From Prosopocoilus inquinatus (Eukaryota > Arthropoda > Insecta > Coleoptera > Lucanidae): a stretch of DNA of 64,000 nucleotides. The stretch is from NCBI GenBank assembly GCA_036172665.1, contig CM069870.1, forward strand, positions 40,940,001 to 41,004,000, written 5' to 3'. The position numbers and the translations under genes are program-made. This document shows positions 38,201 through 47,910 of the stretch, one piece after another (the first letter of the stretch is position 1; each line of letters begins with the position of its first letter). The notes beneath the pieces are model-generated. The model had not been told where the DNA came from. It ran no database searches and saw only the letters and a list, made by a program, of their open reading frames with translations.

Positions 38201-40928
38201 ACTAAGAAATGAAAACTGCTTAAGAGTAAAGTGCCCTTATTTCAGAAGATACAGGAGAATATCTTAAGAACAAGTTGTTCATAATTAAAAGTTATAGGCA
38301 GAAATGAAACTATAACCTCATATCTCAAAAAAAAATCAATTTATTGTGATCACTATATACATTATCACACTACGTATATACACGTTCTTATTTCTCAATT
38401 ATTTCTTTTGGTCTTAAGTAACTATTTCAATACGATACGAAATTTTGTGCTTTCTTGTAGCATTCCACATTCCGAACCAAATGAAGAAATTGAGAAATCA
38501 GAACGAATTTAATGTTTCTTTTAAATTTATTTTGGCGGACACTTTAATCACACCAGTATTTCCTAGTGTAGCGTGTATAAAGAGTGGTTTACAATAAATC
38601 GTAATTTATTTAATTTTGAGACAGTAGGCTGTAATTTTATATCTAGTTATAATTTTTAATTCCGAATGACTTATGACATTTTCCTATATCTGGTAAAATA
38701 AATAAAGATACTTTACTCTTAAGGGTCTTCATTTTTCGATGTCCAGATTGTATACTGTTTAAGATAAATTTCATGTGTCCATTTCCCAGTTTGACTATAA
38801 GGGATGCAGAAGCATTCTGTGAAGATAAATTTTTATAAAAATCGATAATTAAAAACAATACAAATACTTTTCGAAAGACACTGTATAAGCTTTGGGATGC
38901 TTCATTAGTATTATATATATCTGAGAGAATAAGTTTTGCACGTATTCAAAATATACTCCCACTACATATAAACCTATTGATTTCATTACGGGCATAGTGC
39001 TAATATACTTTTGGCTTCCTTTGAATATATTCATTAATAATAATTTGTCATCACATGTCTCGCTTAATTAATTTTCTGTACATATTGACATATACGAACA
39101 GATAGGCATGCAGGGGTTGAATGGACACCCTCGAAACATTAAAGGAGTGTGCCAGCGGTGGTGGCGCATAAAAAAGTTCTGGAGAGGGTTTGATCTATAT
39201 GAGGGAAGATTGAATACTTCGCCGAGCGAGCTAAACATAAAATTTATGACTTGGTCATTATACGCGTTCGTAAACATAAGTTTCAGTGTTTATGTTTTTG
39301 GTTTTTCTTCACATTGCCGGCGTATATGGGATAACAAAGTTATAAAATGACAGTGTTTTTAGGGAAGGGGTTATTTTGAGTAGTCTCTGGGGACTTTGTA
39401 CATAAGTTTTCCATTTCCACTAATTTTCATTCATGAAAACATGCGAAAGACGATTAATTTACAAAGTAGAAAAAAATAAGATATCTTAGTCAAAAGGCAT
39501 AAGTTTTGACACAATTATTACAATATACACAAAAAGATGCTTATCTATAACACCAACAAAAAAGTAAACATCGATAGAAAACATCGCCCAGGAAACTCAT
39601 ACACAAACATGAGAAAAATTTAAGAACATGCGTAAATTTTTGGCAATACGTCTTAATATTGTCATAATTTATATATGTACGCGCACGTACAGATCGAAAA
39701 AGGCACGAATATATCAGAAACAATTTTGATTGTATGTATCGACTGGATGTTTCGGTTTCATTTCCACAGTATATAAGAAATTGTATATTTGTACTTAAAA
39801 ATGTTAGGCCAGTGTTTCGTAGTATATCGTAATTGTGCCAAAATGTAAACAAAAGGAACAAATCCAACTCAAAAATAACTCGGGGTTTTAGTTGCTAGTT
39901 AGTTAGTGTAATAATTGTAGGGTAAGTTTACATTAATGTAATAATAAGGTCGTCAAACATGTATAATAAAATAGGGTCTAATTTGTAATATTACTGATTA
40001 TCTTAAAGGGGTCAAAATTTTGTAAATATCATAAAATTTAGAATTACATCTACATTAAAATGATTCACATATAATAATTTGATTAAAGGAATATTCTAAT
40101 TAAGAAATAACAATATATTAAGTATTATCATAAATCGTTAATTGTATTGCGATTTTTTTAATATATAGCTTCTTGCTTTAGCTAGAAAATTTAAATAATC
40201 TAAAAACATTTCTGAAGAAGATTCAAACAAGTTTTTTTTGCACGTGCTCAAAATCCAAAAATAATAAAGTTTTGATAATACGTGGTCCCATAAAAGTGCT
40301 TGATTGATTCTTGATGACGCCATCTTTATGACCGTGATTTTCCTTCACAACTAAAAAAAAGAAAAATTCATAGGCAGTGTAAGTTGGTCCACTCGGTCGT
40401 ATTCACAAGAAATCAAAAAAGGTAGAATAAATATTGATTCCTTAAATTGTTCTTTTAATTTAGGTGTATGAAAGACGTCGTCATCATTACGTTGAATCTT
40501 GCAAAAATGTCTACTGAAGTGGAAGAAACTATTTACTAAAAAAAATCAAACTAAACCTACTTTTAAGTAATGTACGTAAGTAGTGAATATTAATCTATGC
40601 TTAGAAAATGAGCTAAATTATTTTCTTAAGTCAATAAATTTTGAAAAATTATGATTATAGGTATTTGCAACGTTTAATATATTACACTAATATCGGAATC
40701 AACATTTTAATTTTTGGAGCGTAGAAATAAGCGGAAACCAAACAACTAGATCAATGCGCAGCACTTTTTCATTTTCGAAATTCTGGCAAAGCACTCACTT
40801 GTAAATTCATCCTGGTCTGCTTCTTCCGCTTCTTTCGCCAGCTCTTCGGGTGTCTTTTTCTTACGCACTAACGGATTCGGTTCTTCTTGAACAGCATCTA
40901 CGACTTCTTCTTTTTTCTTAATGTTATA
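31853..40928 (-). CDS. cpx: Complexin, last two coding exons
   Basis: Complexin binds the assembled SNARE bundle at synapses, clamping spontaneous release and promoting Ca2+-triggered release. Exon n-1 is 40928-40799 (130 nt): an AG acceptor, then YNIKKKEE and QEEPNPLVRKKKTPEELAKE, ending DEFT with a GTGAGT donor in phase 1. The last exon is 31926-31853: a CAG acceptor, then KLKNTIETQVNELKSQIESK, CVMQ and TGA. The two join in phase and align end to end with the C-terminal half of insect complexin. The YNIKKKEE start corresponds to the end of the SNARE-binding central helix. The amphipathic C-terminal helix and the CAAX box CVMQ (predicted farnesylation, membrane anchoring) are intact. The 8.9-kb intron is filled with nested transposons. 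Upstream exons (N-terminus, accessory and most of the central helix) must lie beyond the right edge; I found none within the window. I also looked for an alternative last exon in the intron and did not recognise one. Confidence 0.93.
32157..32236. repeat. (AT)n microsatellite
   Basis: About 75 bp of nearly uninterrupted TA/AT dinucleotides with single C and G interruptions near the ends. Confidence 0.95.
32995..33121 (+). CDS. Candidate first coding exon of an unrecognised gene, 42 codons
   Basis: ATG in the context AAAAAATGG opens a 42-codon frame: MEYFKVGSLFVENSYNKL, then NYFSDTFKTAITNIW and LSFPPTVV. It ends at a consensus donor (GGTAAGT, phase 1). I do not recognise the protein. The residue mix is protein-like for such AT-rich DNA, but no second exon was found within the next 1 kb, where a gypsy element has inserted. 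It could be a pseudogene exon or chance. Confidence 0.25.
33470..33565 (+). repeat. Interspersed repeat, copy B
   Basis: CAGTGCCTGATTTGG, TACACTGCA, GTGCTTCTCCTAAGTCATTC and AAATTTCGACTTAATCACTT are in the same order as at 17635-17755. Confidence 0.6.
34072..34268 (+). repeat. 5' LTR
   Basis: 197 bp. Shares AGGAAGCGAG-type, AAGAAGAGTAGGGTTGGAAA, GTGACGCG, ATGGTTAAGCGAAGAAAAGAA and AAAGAAAACCCAAGCTAGTT with the 3' LTR. About 27 bp near 34172-34200 are absent from the 3' copy. AATAAA lies at about 34221. Confidence 0.88.
34362..35520 (+). pseudogene. gag remnant with CCHC zinc knuckle
   Basis: Several frames cover the gag region. An upstream piece (34362-34667) is unrecognised except by position. 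A middle piece at 34690-35006 reads ELLDVRGWLKRVDVL, VLATNKL and VKKWYD, typical of gypsy capsid. A 3' piece (35321-35520) contains CGICKKGGHASENC, a perfect C-X2-C-X4-H-X4-C nucleic-acid-binding knuckle. A second, damaged knuckle (CNEVGHILTFC, first Cys lost) follows near 35540-35575. Stops at about 34665 and 35006 and a 148-bp MITE insertion at 35154 break the gene. Confidence 0.75.
35154..35301. mobile_element. Hairpin MITE nested in the gypsy element, 148 bp
   Basis: The arms of about 66 bp start CAGCCCGAGTACGTATCCC and end with the complement of CAGCCCGCGTACGTATTCCG. They include the shared core ATAACGTAGACGTTATGT and are flanked by AAT on both sides (35151-35153 and 35302-35304). It interrupts the gag region, so it arrived after the gypsy element. 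Arm divergence is low, about 10 mismatches by eye. Confidence 0.85.
35613..37920 (+). pseudogene. gypsy pol: protease, reverse transcriptase, RNase H, truncated integrase
   Basis: The protease has ALIDAGTKNNLI (active-site D-A-G variant, about 35675-35710). Reverse transcriptase spans about 36170-36840, with VYRLCVYYREFNK, YFTALDLKNFF, LKMPFGLTNSPSVFQR and MDDLLIATHT. The YMDD box follows a frameshift and reads DMDD (about 36637-36650). A T13 run at about 36465-36477 (FFFF) marks expansion or slippage. RNase H (37030-37440) has HTDASTVGYGAILLQ, ESRYGSFELELLAV, TDCNSM and HMQHVNALSR. The integrase is reduced to LAKLKDKFYFKN, FHLGPLTKT and a DFSN region ending at the 3' LTR. Multiple stops make it inactive. 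Confidence 0.87.
37922..38090 (+). repeat. 3' LTR
   Basis: 169 bp. It matches the 5' LTR throughout except for the missing ~27-bp internal segment and scattered substitutions. The divergence shows that the insertion is not recent. Confidence 0.88.
38887..40798. other. Complexin intron, distal part
   Basis: AT-rich with short open frames only. No exon, RNA or transposon signature is recognised. Confidence 0.5.
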
Positions 40929-42004
40929 CTAAAAATAAAAAAGCAAGTTAAAAATGGTTATTTTTGTATTGTTTAATCGAAACGAAGTCAAAATTAGTTT
41001 TTTGTTTTACAGAAAATGCGAAATTGCATTTCTTATAGCCGACTTACACAAGACTAAAAACAGAAATAAAAGAATGTACATTGAAACACCTACCGAGAAA
41101 AGAGTCAGAAAATACATTAATAAAAATTAAAATTAAGGAAAACAAATTGACTGCATTTTATAATAATTCAAATAAAAGTAAACCTAACTGCGTAAGTAAG
41201 TAAGGAATACCGTTCACATACTCGTAAGAAATAAAGATTTGTAGAATTCTCTGTAAATTTAATAATGTTTTTATGAAAAAATAGAAGTTCAAAAGTACTC
41301 ATAGTCTTAACAATATGCACAGCTCTAGAGCAAATATTTTTGAATTCAGATTTCATGTATTGTAGTTTAGGTGAGCTCGGTTCAAAATGAATTTTTTATA
41401 CCTTGTGTTCACAACAAGCTGTTGGGGTTGAGATACGGACGAGCGTAGCGAAGCGAGCTACAATAAGTCTTCAGAGAAATTTGTATAATAATATACTATT
41501 ACGTTACTGTTTACAATTAATTCTAGGTGCATTCTTCTGCTTACAGAAACGTGATCCAAACGCATTCAGTATCAAAGACGAACGTTCTTTTGCAAACGGA
41601 TTAATCCCCGCTCTGCTTGAAATTTCAGTTCAGATTGATAAATCCCTTTTCGAATCAAACTATTTTTATGTTTGGACTGAATTGCAATTATTTGTAGGCG
41701 AACTATCCTATCAATAATTCAAAGCTGAGGTGTTTTGTTGCAGTAACTACAGAATCCAACTTTAAACTAGTCGAAAACAGATTCAAACTTTTAGGCGAAA
41801 GAAAGAACCTTATGTCACTTTGAAGACCTCAAAGACACAAATTCATTATTCGTCAGGCAGGCCTTTTTACAATTAAACAATTATAAATCGTGATAACATT
41901 TCGTTTCCAGAGCTGTGCTTGTACTTAGCGGTTATAAGTAGTACATTTATTACATCGCAATTGCAAATAAATTGGACAAGTCGTTTTTGTTTGCAGTGGG
42001 AATG
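40929..42004. other. Complexin intron upstream of the 40.9-kb exon
   Basis: Unlike the flanking DNA, 41403-41717 has a 104-codon plus-strand frame beginning at a non-ATG codon, but no motif is recognisable. A short GC-richer stretch (GAGCGTAGCGAAGCGAGC near 41440) is palindromic in part. No upstream complexin exon was found. Confidence 0.4.
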
Positions 42005-42069
42005 TCGAGCTACGTCTCTGCTGACGAAGCCCCAAGCAGGGCTGAAACAGCTGTACAGAGGCTGCTCGA
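42005..42069 (+). ncRNA. Hammerhead ribozyme, type I, solitary copy
   Basis: The core is complete: CTGACGA (42021-42027), stem II AGCCC/GGGCT (42028-42032 with 42039-42043), GAAA (42044-42047), a 3-bp palindromic stem III CAGCTG, then the cleavage triplet GTA with predicted scission after 42055. Stem I is CTCTG (42016-42020) with CAGAG (42056-42060), an internal loop, and TCGAG (42005-42009) with CTCGA (42065-42069). CUGANGA and UH are the known requirements, and both are met. Flanking sequence (about 41955-42000 and 42070-42105) matches the retrozyme unit at 51 kb, but the rest of the unit is missing. Confidence 0.85.
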
Positions 42070-42898
42070 GGTTTTCACTGCAATCAAGAACGATTTGCAC
42101 AATTTTTTTTATAATAATACCGATTGTTTTTAAGAGTACAGTTCCAAAAGTACTTGTAAATGCTAGTTCTTATAACCCAAATACAGTACCAGACAACAAA
42201 GTCTAGGCAAGCATGAGACATAACGTGCTCTTGGATATTTAATACTTAACAAAATCACACTTTATTAGTAGAAATTGCCATGCTATTGTCCTCTAGCGTA
42301 GAGGATTTTTTTATATTTTATACCCTATCTAGAAGGTTTATTTTGGGAGCTAGAGAAAAACTTTAAATGCAAAAGTTGTTGGATTTTATGGCTGTTGTCT
42401 TTCAAAGTTATCACAAGAAACAAAAGCGCATCGCAAATTGGAGAAAAAAATACAGCCTTGTATATTGTTTGCTAAGATAAAAGATTATTTTCTCCTGGTT
42501 TTATAAATATATAATATGATGATGTTATGTTGACACTTAAAACATCATTATAATAACATTTACAAAATCAAGAAGATCCCTAAAGGGGCTCACAAAAGTT
42601 CTTTTCCAAAAGTGAATAATAAGGGAGATGTAAGCGCTAAAAAAAGGGATGAAATAATGTTTCTTGGGAATATCTTCTGAATCTTGTGTTATCAAACTAA
42701 TATTTTACACTCCTGCGTTAGGCATATGACTGCGCATTAGTGACAAATTTGTTGTTCGTTCTTTCTAAGGGATAGTTTTGAGGGCTATGAGAGCTTTCAG
42801 TATTTTATCTGTAACTTTTTACTTTTTACATAGTTGATCAAAACTTTGCGACAGAAATATTCTTCAGACTATTTGACACAAAAAAGGTTTTTTTCGTA

Positions 42899-43655
42899 TA
42901 GCTCTTATTTATAAGGTTTTTCTGACGGTTAATTCTAGGTGTTTACATATTTTTTTTTCGATTTATATACATTATGTTATGTATAATTAAAAAAAAATAT
43001 GTAAACACCTAAAATTAGCCGTCAGAAAAACTTTATAAATAAGAGCTAACCAAACAACACGGAAATATGGAAATAAATAGTCCAAAGACCCGAAAAAACT
43101 TCTTATTCTAACGACTAAATAAGTATATAATTCCCTGTTATTTGATACCTAAAAATCCAGAAAATAAAATATATATTTTATGTATGTCAGAAAACAACCT
43201 ACAGATTAGAGCAAATTACACCCGCACATCATAAGTTAAGAGCACTTTAGGAAAATTTTATATCGGAGAATCCTCACCTTATCAAATATCCAGTGCAAAT
43301 GCGCTTAATTGTCTCTAACACCCCTTTATATATGATTTAGGTAGCGACATCTTGCAGATGATTTTTAACATAACAAGTACGACATCTAGCGGTCAATTTT
43401 TGATTTAAAATCTAAAAAAAATAATAATAATCATAATAATCATATTATACCCTTGATTATTATTATTATTATTATTATTATGTAGATCTTAAGTCAGGTT
43501 AGGTATCAAATAACAGGAAATTATATACTTATTTATTCGTTAGAATAAGAACTTTTTTCGGGTTTTTGGACTATTTATTTCTGTATTTCCGTGTTGTTTG
43601 GTTAGAACTTATTTGTAAGTCTTTTTTGACGGTTAATTTTAGATCTTTACATATT
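42899..43655. repeat. Nested inverted repeats, three arms
   Basis: Arm A (42899-42957) is inverted relative to the start of arm B (about 42995-43150). Arm B is in turn inverted relative to arm C (about 43497-43655) over roughly 155 bp. Shared blocks include AGCTCTTATTTATAA, CTGACGGYTAATTYTAGGTG, GTCCAAAGACCCGAAAAAA and AAATTATATACTTATTTA. A and C are therefore direct copies with B reversed. This is a foldback transposon with one internal partial duplication. Confidence 0.75.
43420..43485. repeat. (AAT)n/(ATT)n microsatellite pair
   Basis: An imperfect AATAAT run and an ATTATT run, separated by TACCCTTG, face each other and could pair. It is the loop region of the foldback structure above. 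Confidence 0.8.
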
Positions 43656-44049
43656 AATTTATATTTACTTACATTTAGACATATATTTTTTAGGTTGATT
43701 TTTATGATTTTATTAGGATGATTAGATTTTTAGATCTTTAGTGCTTTTAAGTTGGTAGCGTACTGAAAATTGCAGCTCAGATGTCGAAATACGTATCTAC
43801 GGATATAAAAATTATTGTGGGCGGAGGTTAATTTCAATTATTTCGACTATTAACTTTTAATTTGTTTATATTGGGTCTAATTAATATTACACGTCAATAA
43901 TTTTAAAATATGCTCCACATGATCCTGTGAAATCTTCATTTGAAACATTTCGTAAAATTAATAATTAGAGACGTATGAAAGAATCTGCCTTAAGTGGGAC
44001 AGCCTGTATAATTAACGCTGATAATTAACCAATCAAACCGACGGGCCAA

Positions 44050-44290
44050 AACTCGCAAACAGCATAAGTCGATAGATTTGAAAATGTTCTTTCGTATTTT
44101 GCGAAAATTTTGTTTGTGCAACATCTGCACAACAAATTATGTGCGTTTATAATTAACACTGCATTAAAAACGCAAAGCCACCAGAACGCCTAATTGATAA
44201 TAATCGATAAACTTCAACATGCTCCTTCGTTTTTTTGCGAAAATTTCATTCGTGCATTGTTTGTACAGAGAGTAATGTGCCTTTGTATCT
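44050..44290 (+). repeat. Degenerate direct repeat, two copies
   Basis: Copy 1 (about 44070-44150) and copy 2 (about 44205-44290) share TCGATARA-TT-AA, ATGYTCYTTCGT, TTTGCGAAAATTT and TGTGCSTTT in order, about 135 bp apart. Confidence 0.5.
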
Positions 44291-44451
44291 GTAATTGCTC
44301 ATTTTCAGTTAATCAGTACTCTATCAAATCGATGGGCCCAAACTTATTGGTGGTATCTCTCGGTAAATTTGGACAATTATTTTCAAGCTGCGTGAAAATT
44401 TCGAACGTAAATACTTCCTCTAATGAGTTTTTTCTTATAATTACGTACTGA

Positions 44452-45577
44452 TTATTTAATTATTATAATTAAATTAGGTTTCGTTTTTTTGTCAGTTGTG
44501 ATATATCAGGACAAACTGCAGTTTCACCTTCATAACGGTGCTAAGTTATCCTTCTGTGATAATTAGAGTGATTTTTGCAGCTAACTGAAATTTTATTGTT
44601 TTGTTGCTGGAGCGTTGTTGCTAACTTCTCACCGGTAGAATATACTGGCAACAGTATTGCTAGCACACGAGCCTAATATAACGCATTTCAATTGCCATTC
44701 GATAACATTTCTGCGGTGGTTACATTTGGTTGGTTGGTTTAAGCTTTAAGGTATAGTTGCAAAATTATAAAGTGGGACAAGTCTCCTTGCTGACGGCTGT
44801 GTCTCATAATTAATTTACTAATGACAGAAATAACTTGTCAATTTAAGTTCTTAAGTATGTTGAAGAAAATAACAAATAAAAACAAATTTTAGTGTTACTT
44901 TATTCAGTGCTATAAGAAATAATTTTCGTCTATCTACTTTGTAAATCAAAAGTATTGTTCTAAGAGAATTTGTTTTTGTAAAATTAATAAAATATTTAAC
45001 GATGAAAAGTATGGATTCAAGTCTAACATAAAATTTAAACAAAAGAAAATGAAGCCTAAACAAATATGCTATTTTGTACATTTTGAGCTTTGACGTAGCT
45101 GGAAGACATAAATTTTCCACAGACTATATATGAACGCCTGTATTTGATTTAACTCGGATAAACTTGTTTACTATAAGTATTATTTCTTCTCAGCGCTCAG
45201 CTTGTTGATTCGTTCGAGCAATGATTTATGCTTTTATTTCATAAAACATCCTCAACATTTCTTTGTTATTCCGAAATACATTACATGTGTTTGCAGACTA
45301 AAATTTTACAGTCGTGAAAAGTAAATGAACTGCTAAACTCCTGATTTGATAATTTTCTCTAACAATAAGAACAGCATCAACTTAAATATTTAAAAAAATT
45401 TATATATTTAAGCAAAACAACGTCAATTTACACGGAAATAAGTAATTTAGAAAGTGAATTACGTGTATGCACGAATGTCACATAGTATACTGCTATAAAT
45501 AATAGTGAATAAAGCTCGCCGTGAGGTACTACAAATAAAAATCTCGGTAAATTTTTGCGTTGATAAAATTAAACGTA
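44452..45577. other. AT-rich intergenic DNA, nothing recognised
   Basis: Only short open frames and no repeat structure that I can name. Confidence 0.45.
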
Positions 45578-47910
45578 AATCTAGTTACAGGCTAGTAATA
45601 CTTAATGTTAGTTTCAATTTCCCAGAAGGTAAAACCAGTAAGTTTGGCATCATATTTCAAGCAGGTTGATTTTAGTTTGGCCAATTTCCCTTGCAAATTG
45701 AAACAAATACATATTGTTGTGAATCGCGCAAAAGTTTTGGCACAGATAACGGGTGCCAAACTTTAACCGCAAAGCTTACTTCGCGGTTTTAAATTACAAG
45801 GTGTGATAAAAATTTCAAAGTACGGAGACCTTCATAACGAAAGTAATATTCTTCGTACATTTCATAAATTTATTTTTAGCCCGCCGTGTTTTTATATTCT
45901 TTACGCTTTCAAGTTTGTTTGTGCATCATAAAAACTCATGATTTTGCATTTGCATACAAATGTACGGCGTACTGTGAATTATTTATGACTTCTCTGCGAA
46001 GAAGTGAAACTCAAATAAAAAATAAGCTGCAGAAATAAATAAAATAAATATTAAATTGCAATCAAAATTTTTCAGTTTTAAATATCTGCACGTATGGATG
46101 TATGCGTAATAAGTAAATAAAAAATATACAAAATAACGATTTTGTTTCTTGAATAAAATATTGAAAGTTAATACCTGTCTTTCTCTAATTTAAAAGAAGT
46201 AACGTGCTATCTTGAAATAAAATTTAATGCGTGTTTGTTTGTTTATTGTTGCATATTTTTCAAAGTGTACCAGTTTTCAAAGGCTGCAAATGTACAGCAA
46301 GGCTGCTCATACAAAGAGATTTGACAAGAATAAAAAAAAGATAAAAGACAACAATTTGTAGAGATAAAACATTTAAGCGATTCTATTTATCAATCTAATA
46401 AACTCTCCAGTTTTTTTTTGGAATACCTCAGGGTTCCATATTAGATTCGTTGCTTTTTGTTATATTTATAAATGACCTCCCAATCAACATCGACGCCACT
46501 ACTACATACATATATACGGATGACACGAATATTGTGGTCATATATAAATAATATTAAGTTGAAAACTGTCACAAAATTAAAGTTACTGGGCGGAATATTA
46601 GACAGCAATATAATTTGATCCTTCCATTTGAAGCCACAGTTGCCAAAATTAAATAAATTCATCTTTTGTACTTTTAAAATCGCGAAGACTATGTGATATT
46701 ACCACATTACGTCTGGTTTACTTCGCATATTTCAATTAAGCCGTAATATAAGGCTTATTAATTACTTTGGAGAACCAAATCCAATTTAAGTCTACGTTGT
46801 CTACACATTGTTTACGTGTAAAGGAATAACTCTGTCTAGTAGATACACTATTTCTGTTTGCGCTTTCTTAAGGCATCTTTTGACGTAGAATTTAAATATC
46901 CTCTTTTTTATGGAACACCAAGCAGGCTTTAACGTTTTTGAATATATTTTATTTTCCTCTTTAATATGATCTAGCATACCAGATATTTATTTTTACAAAT
47001 AAGAAAATTTAAAAAAAAGTATTTTAAAAAAACAAAAAAAAACTATAGGAAAAATCTGGTTTTCGGTCTTTTCGCAGTTGTTCACGTCGTAATTTACGCA
47101 GTGCAGTGTGGTTTAAGGTCAATCAATACACTTCGTGTTCAGCTAGTGACATTAGTGATTTTTTCTATCTATTCTTGTCGCACAAAAAACTCATCTAGGA
47201 ATAAAAAAAAAACAGAGTCGAGAGTTCGTTATTCAAAGTGACGTTTCACAAATGGCAATTTACTCTACTTGACATAATCTAATACATTTTTGACAAGATA
47301 GTTGGCCGTAAACTACTACCATCGAATTCCGGAAGCCCCTGAAACTGTCACTTTCCTTGTTGTTCTTACTACATTTGTATTTGTTATATTTATTACACAA
47401 TAAACTCATGTTGATTCCAGCACCTTAGTTTGGTCAACATTACGTAGGGCATAATTATGTTTGAACATCTTTTGTAATTAATATTCTACTATCACATTAT
47501 TTTTATTTTATTACTGTTTTTTCTTCTTCTTTTATGTTACTATTAATCTGTTCAATTGAAAGAGCACTTTAAGTTTAACAAATTTTTTTAATTTTCTTGG
47601 ATAAGGTGCATAAAAACAAATCAGGATCACTTTTAGACTGAAAATAAAAAAAAATATTTTTAATTGAATTTTTGAACAGGAGAAGAAGTTAGAACACACT
47701 TTTATTCTCTTGTTTCAATGCACACCATATTGTGTTTGTGAATAAAAAGATCATCGTAATGATACACTTCTTCCTGCTAATTTTAAGACTGAATTATTTA
47801 TGAAATATTCTCTTTTGAGAGATAATATTTTAGAGACATACTTAGTTTGACATCCTGAACGCGATGACATTTAAAAAAACATAATGTTCCATTTAAAAAA
47901 TTTGAAAACA
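45578..47910. repeat. 2333-bp tandem duplication, copy 1
   Basis: The sequence from CTAGTTACAGGCTAG at 45581 onward recurs at a constant offset of 2333 bp, through the middle (46441 to 48774) and to the end (47901 to 50234), so there are no net indels. I saw no substitution in the lines I compared. The unit includes a decayed LINE fragment and a copy of the 26.6-kb repeat family at its right end. Confidence 0.95.
46420..46790 (+). pseudogene. non-LTR retrotransposon (LINE) reverse transcriptase fragment
   Basis: Two frames give the core of a LINE reverse transcriptase: QGSILDSLLFVIFINDLP (about 46430-46485), TYIYTDDTNIVVIY (YTDD for the catalytic YADD, about 46500-46545), then TKLKLLGGILDSNI (about 46565-46610). 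Later weak matches to the C-terminal region extend to about 46800. The orientation is plus. Stops and frameshifts make it inactive. A minus-strand open frame over the same DNA is an artefact. Confidence 0.72.

Larger units (their letters stand above)
34027..38886. mobile_element. Older foldback element, one arm split by the gypsy insertion
   Basis: The left arm is 34027-34071 plus 38091-38310; the right arm is about 38640-38886 in reverse. Joining the two left pieces across the gypsy element restores colinearity. ACAGTGTCTTTCAAAAAGT from before the 5' LTR and CTTCTGCATCCCTTA from after the 3' LTR both have reverse counterparts, in order, in the right arm. Further shared blocks are AACTGGGAAATG, TGAAATTTATCTTRAA, CTTAAGAGTAAAGT and ATTAAAARTTATA. 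The right arm keeps a 71-codon minus-strand open frame (38858-38643) of unknown function. The outer ends read CACAGTGTCTTT and AAAGACACTG next to TA. Confidence 0.72.

Noticed and set aside
31927..40798. Alternative complexin last exon
   Set aside because: I searched the intron on the minus strand for a phase-1 exon with a complexin-like tail and found none by eye; a transcript would be needed.
46441..46662. Identical 73-codon minus-strand frames at 46441 and 48774
   Set aside because: They are antisense to a LINE reverse transcriptase fragment, and their identity reflects the tandem duplication.
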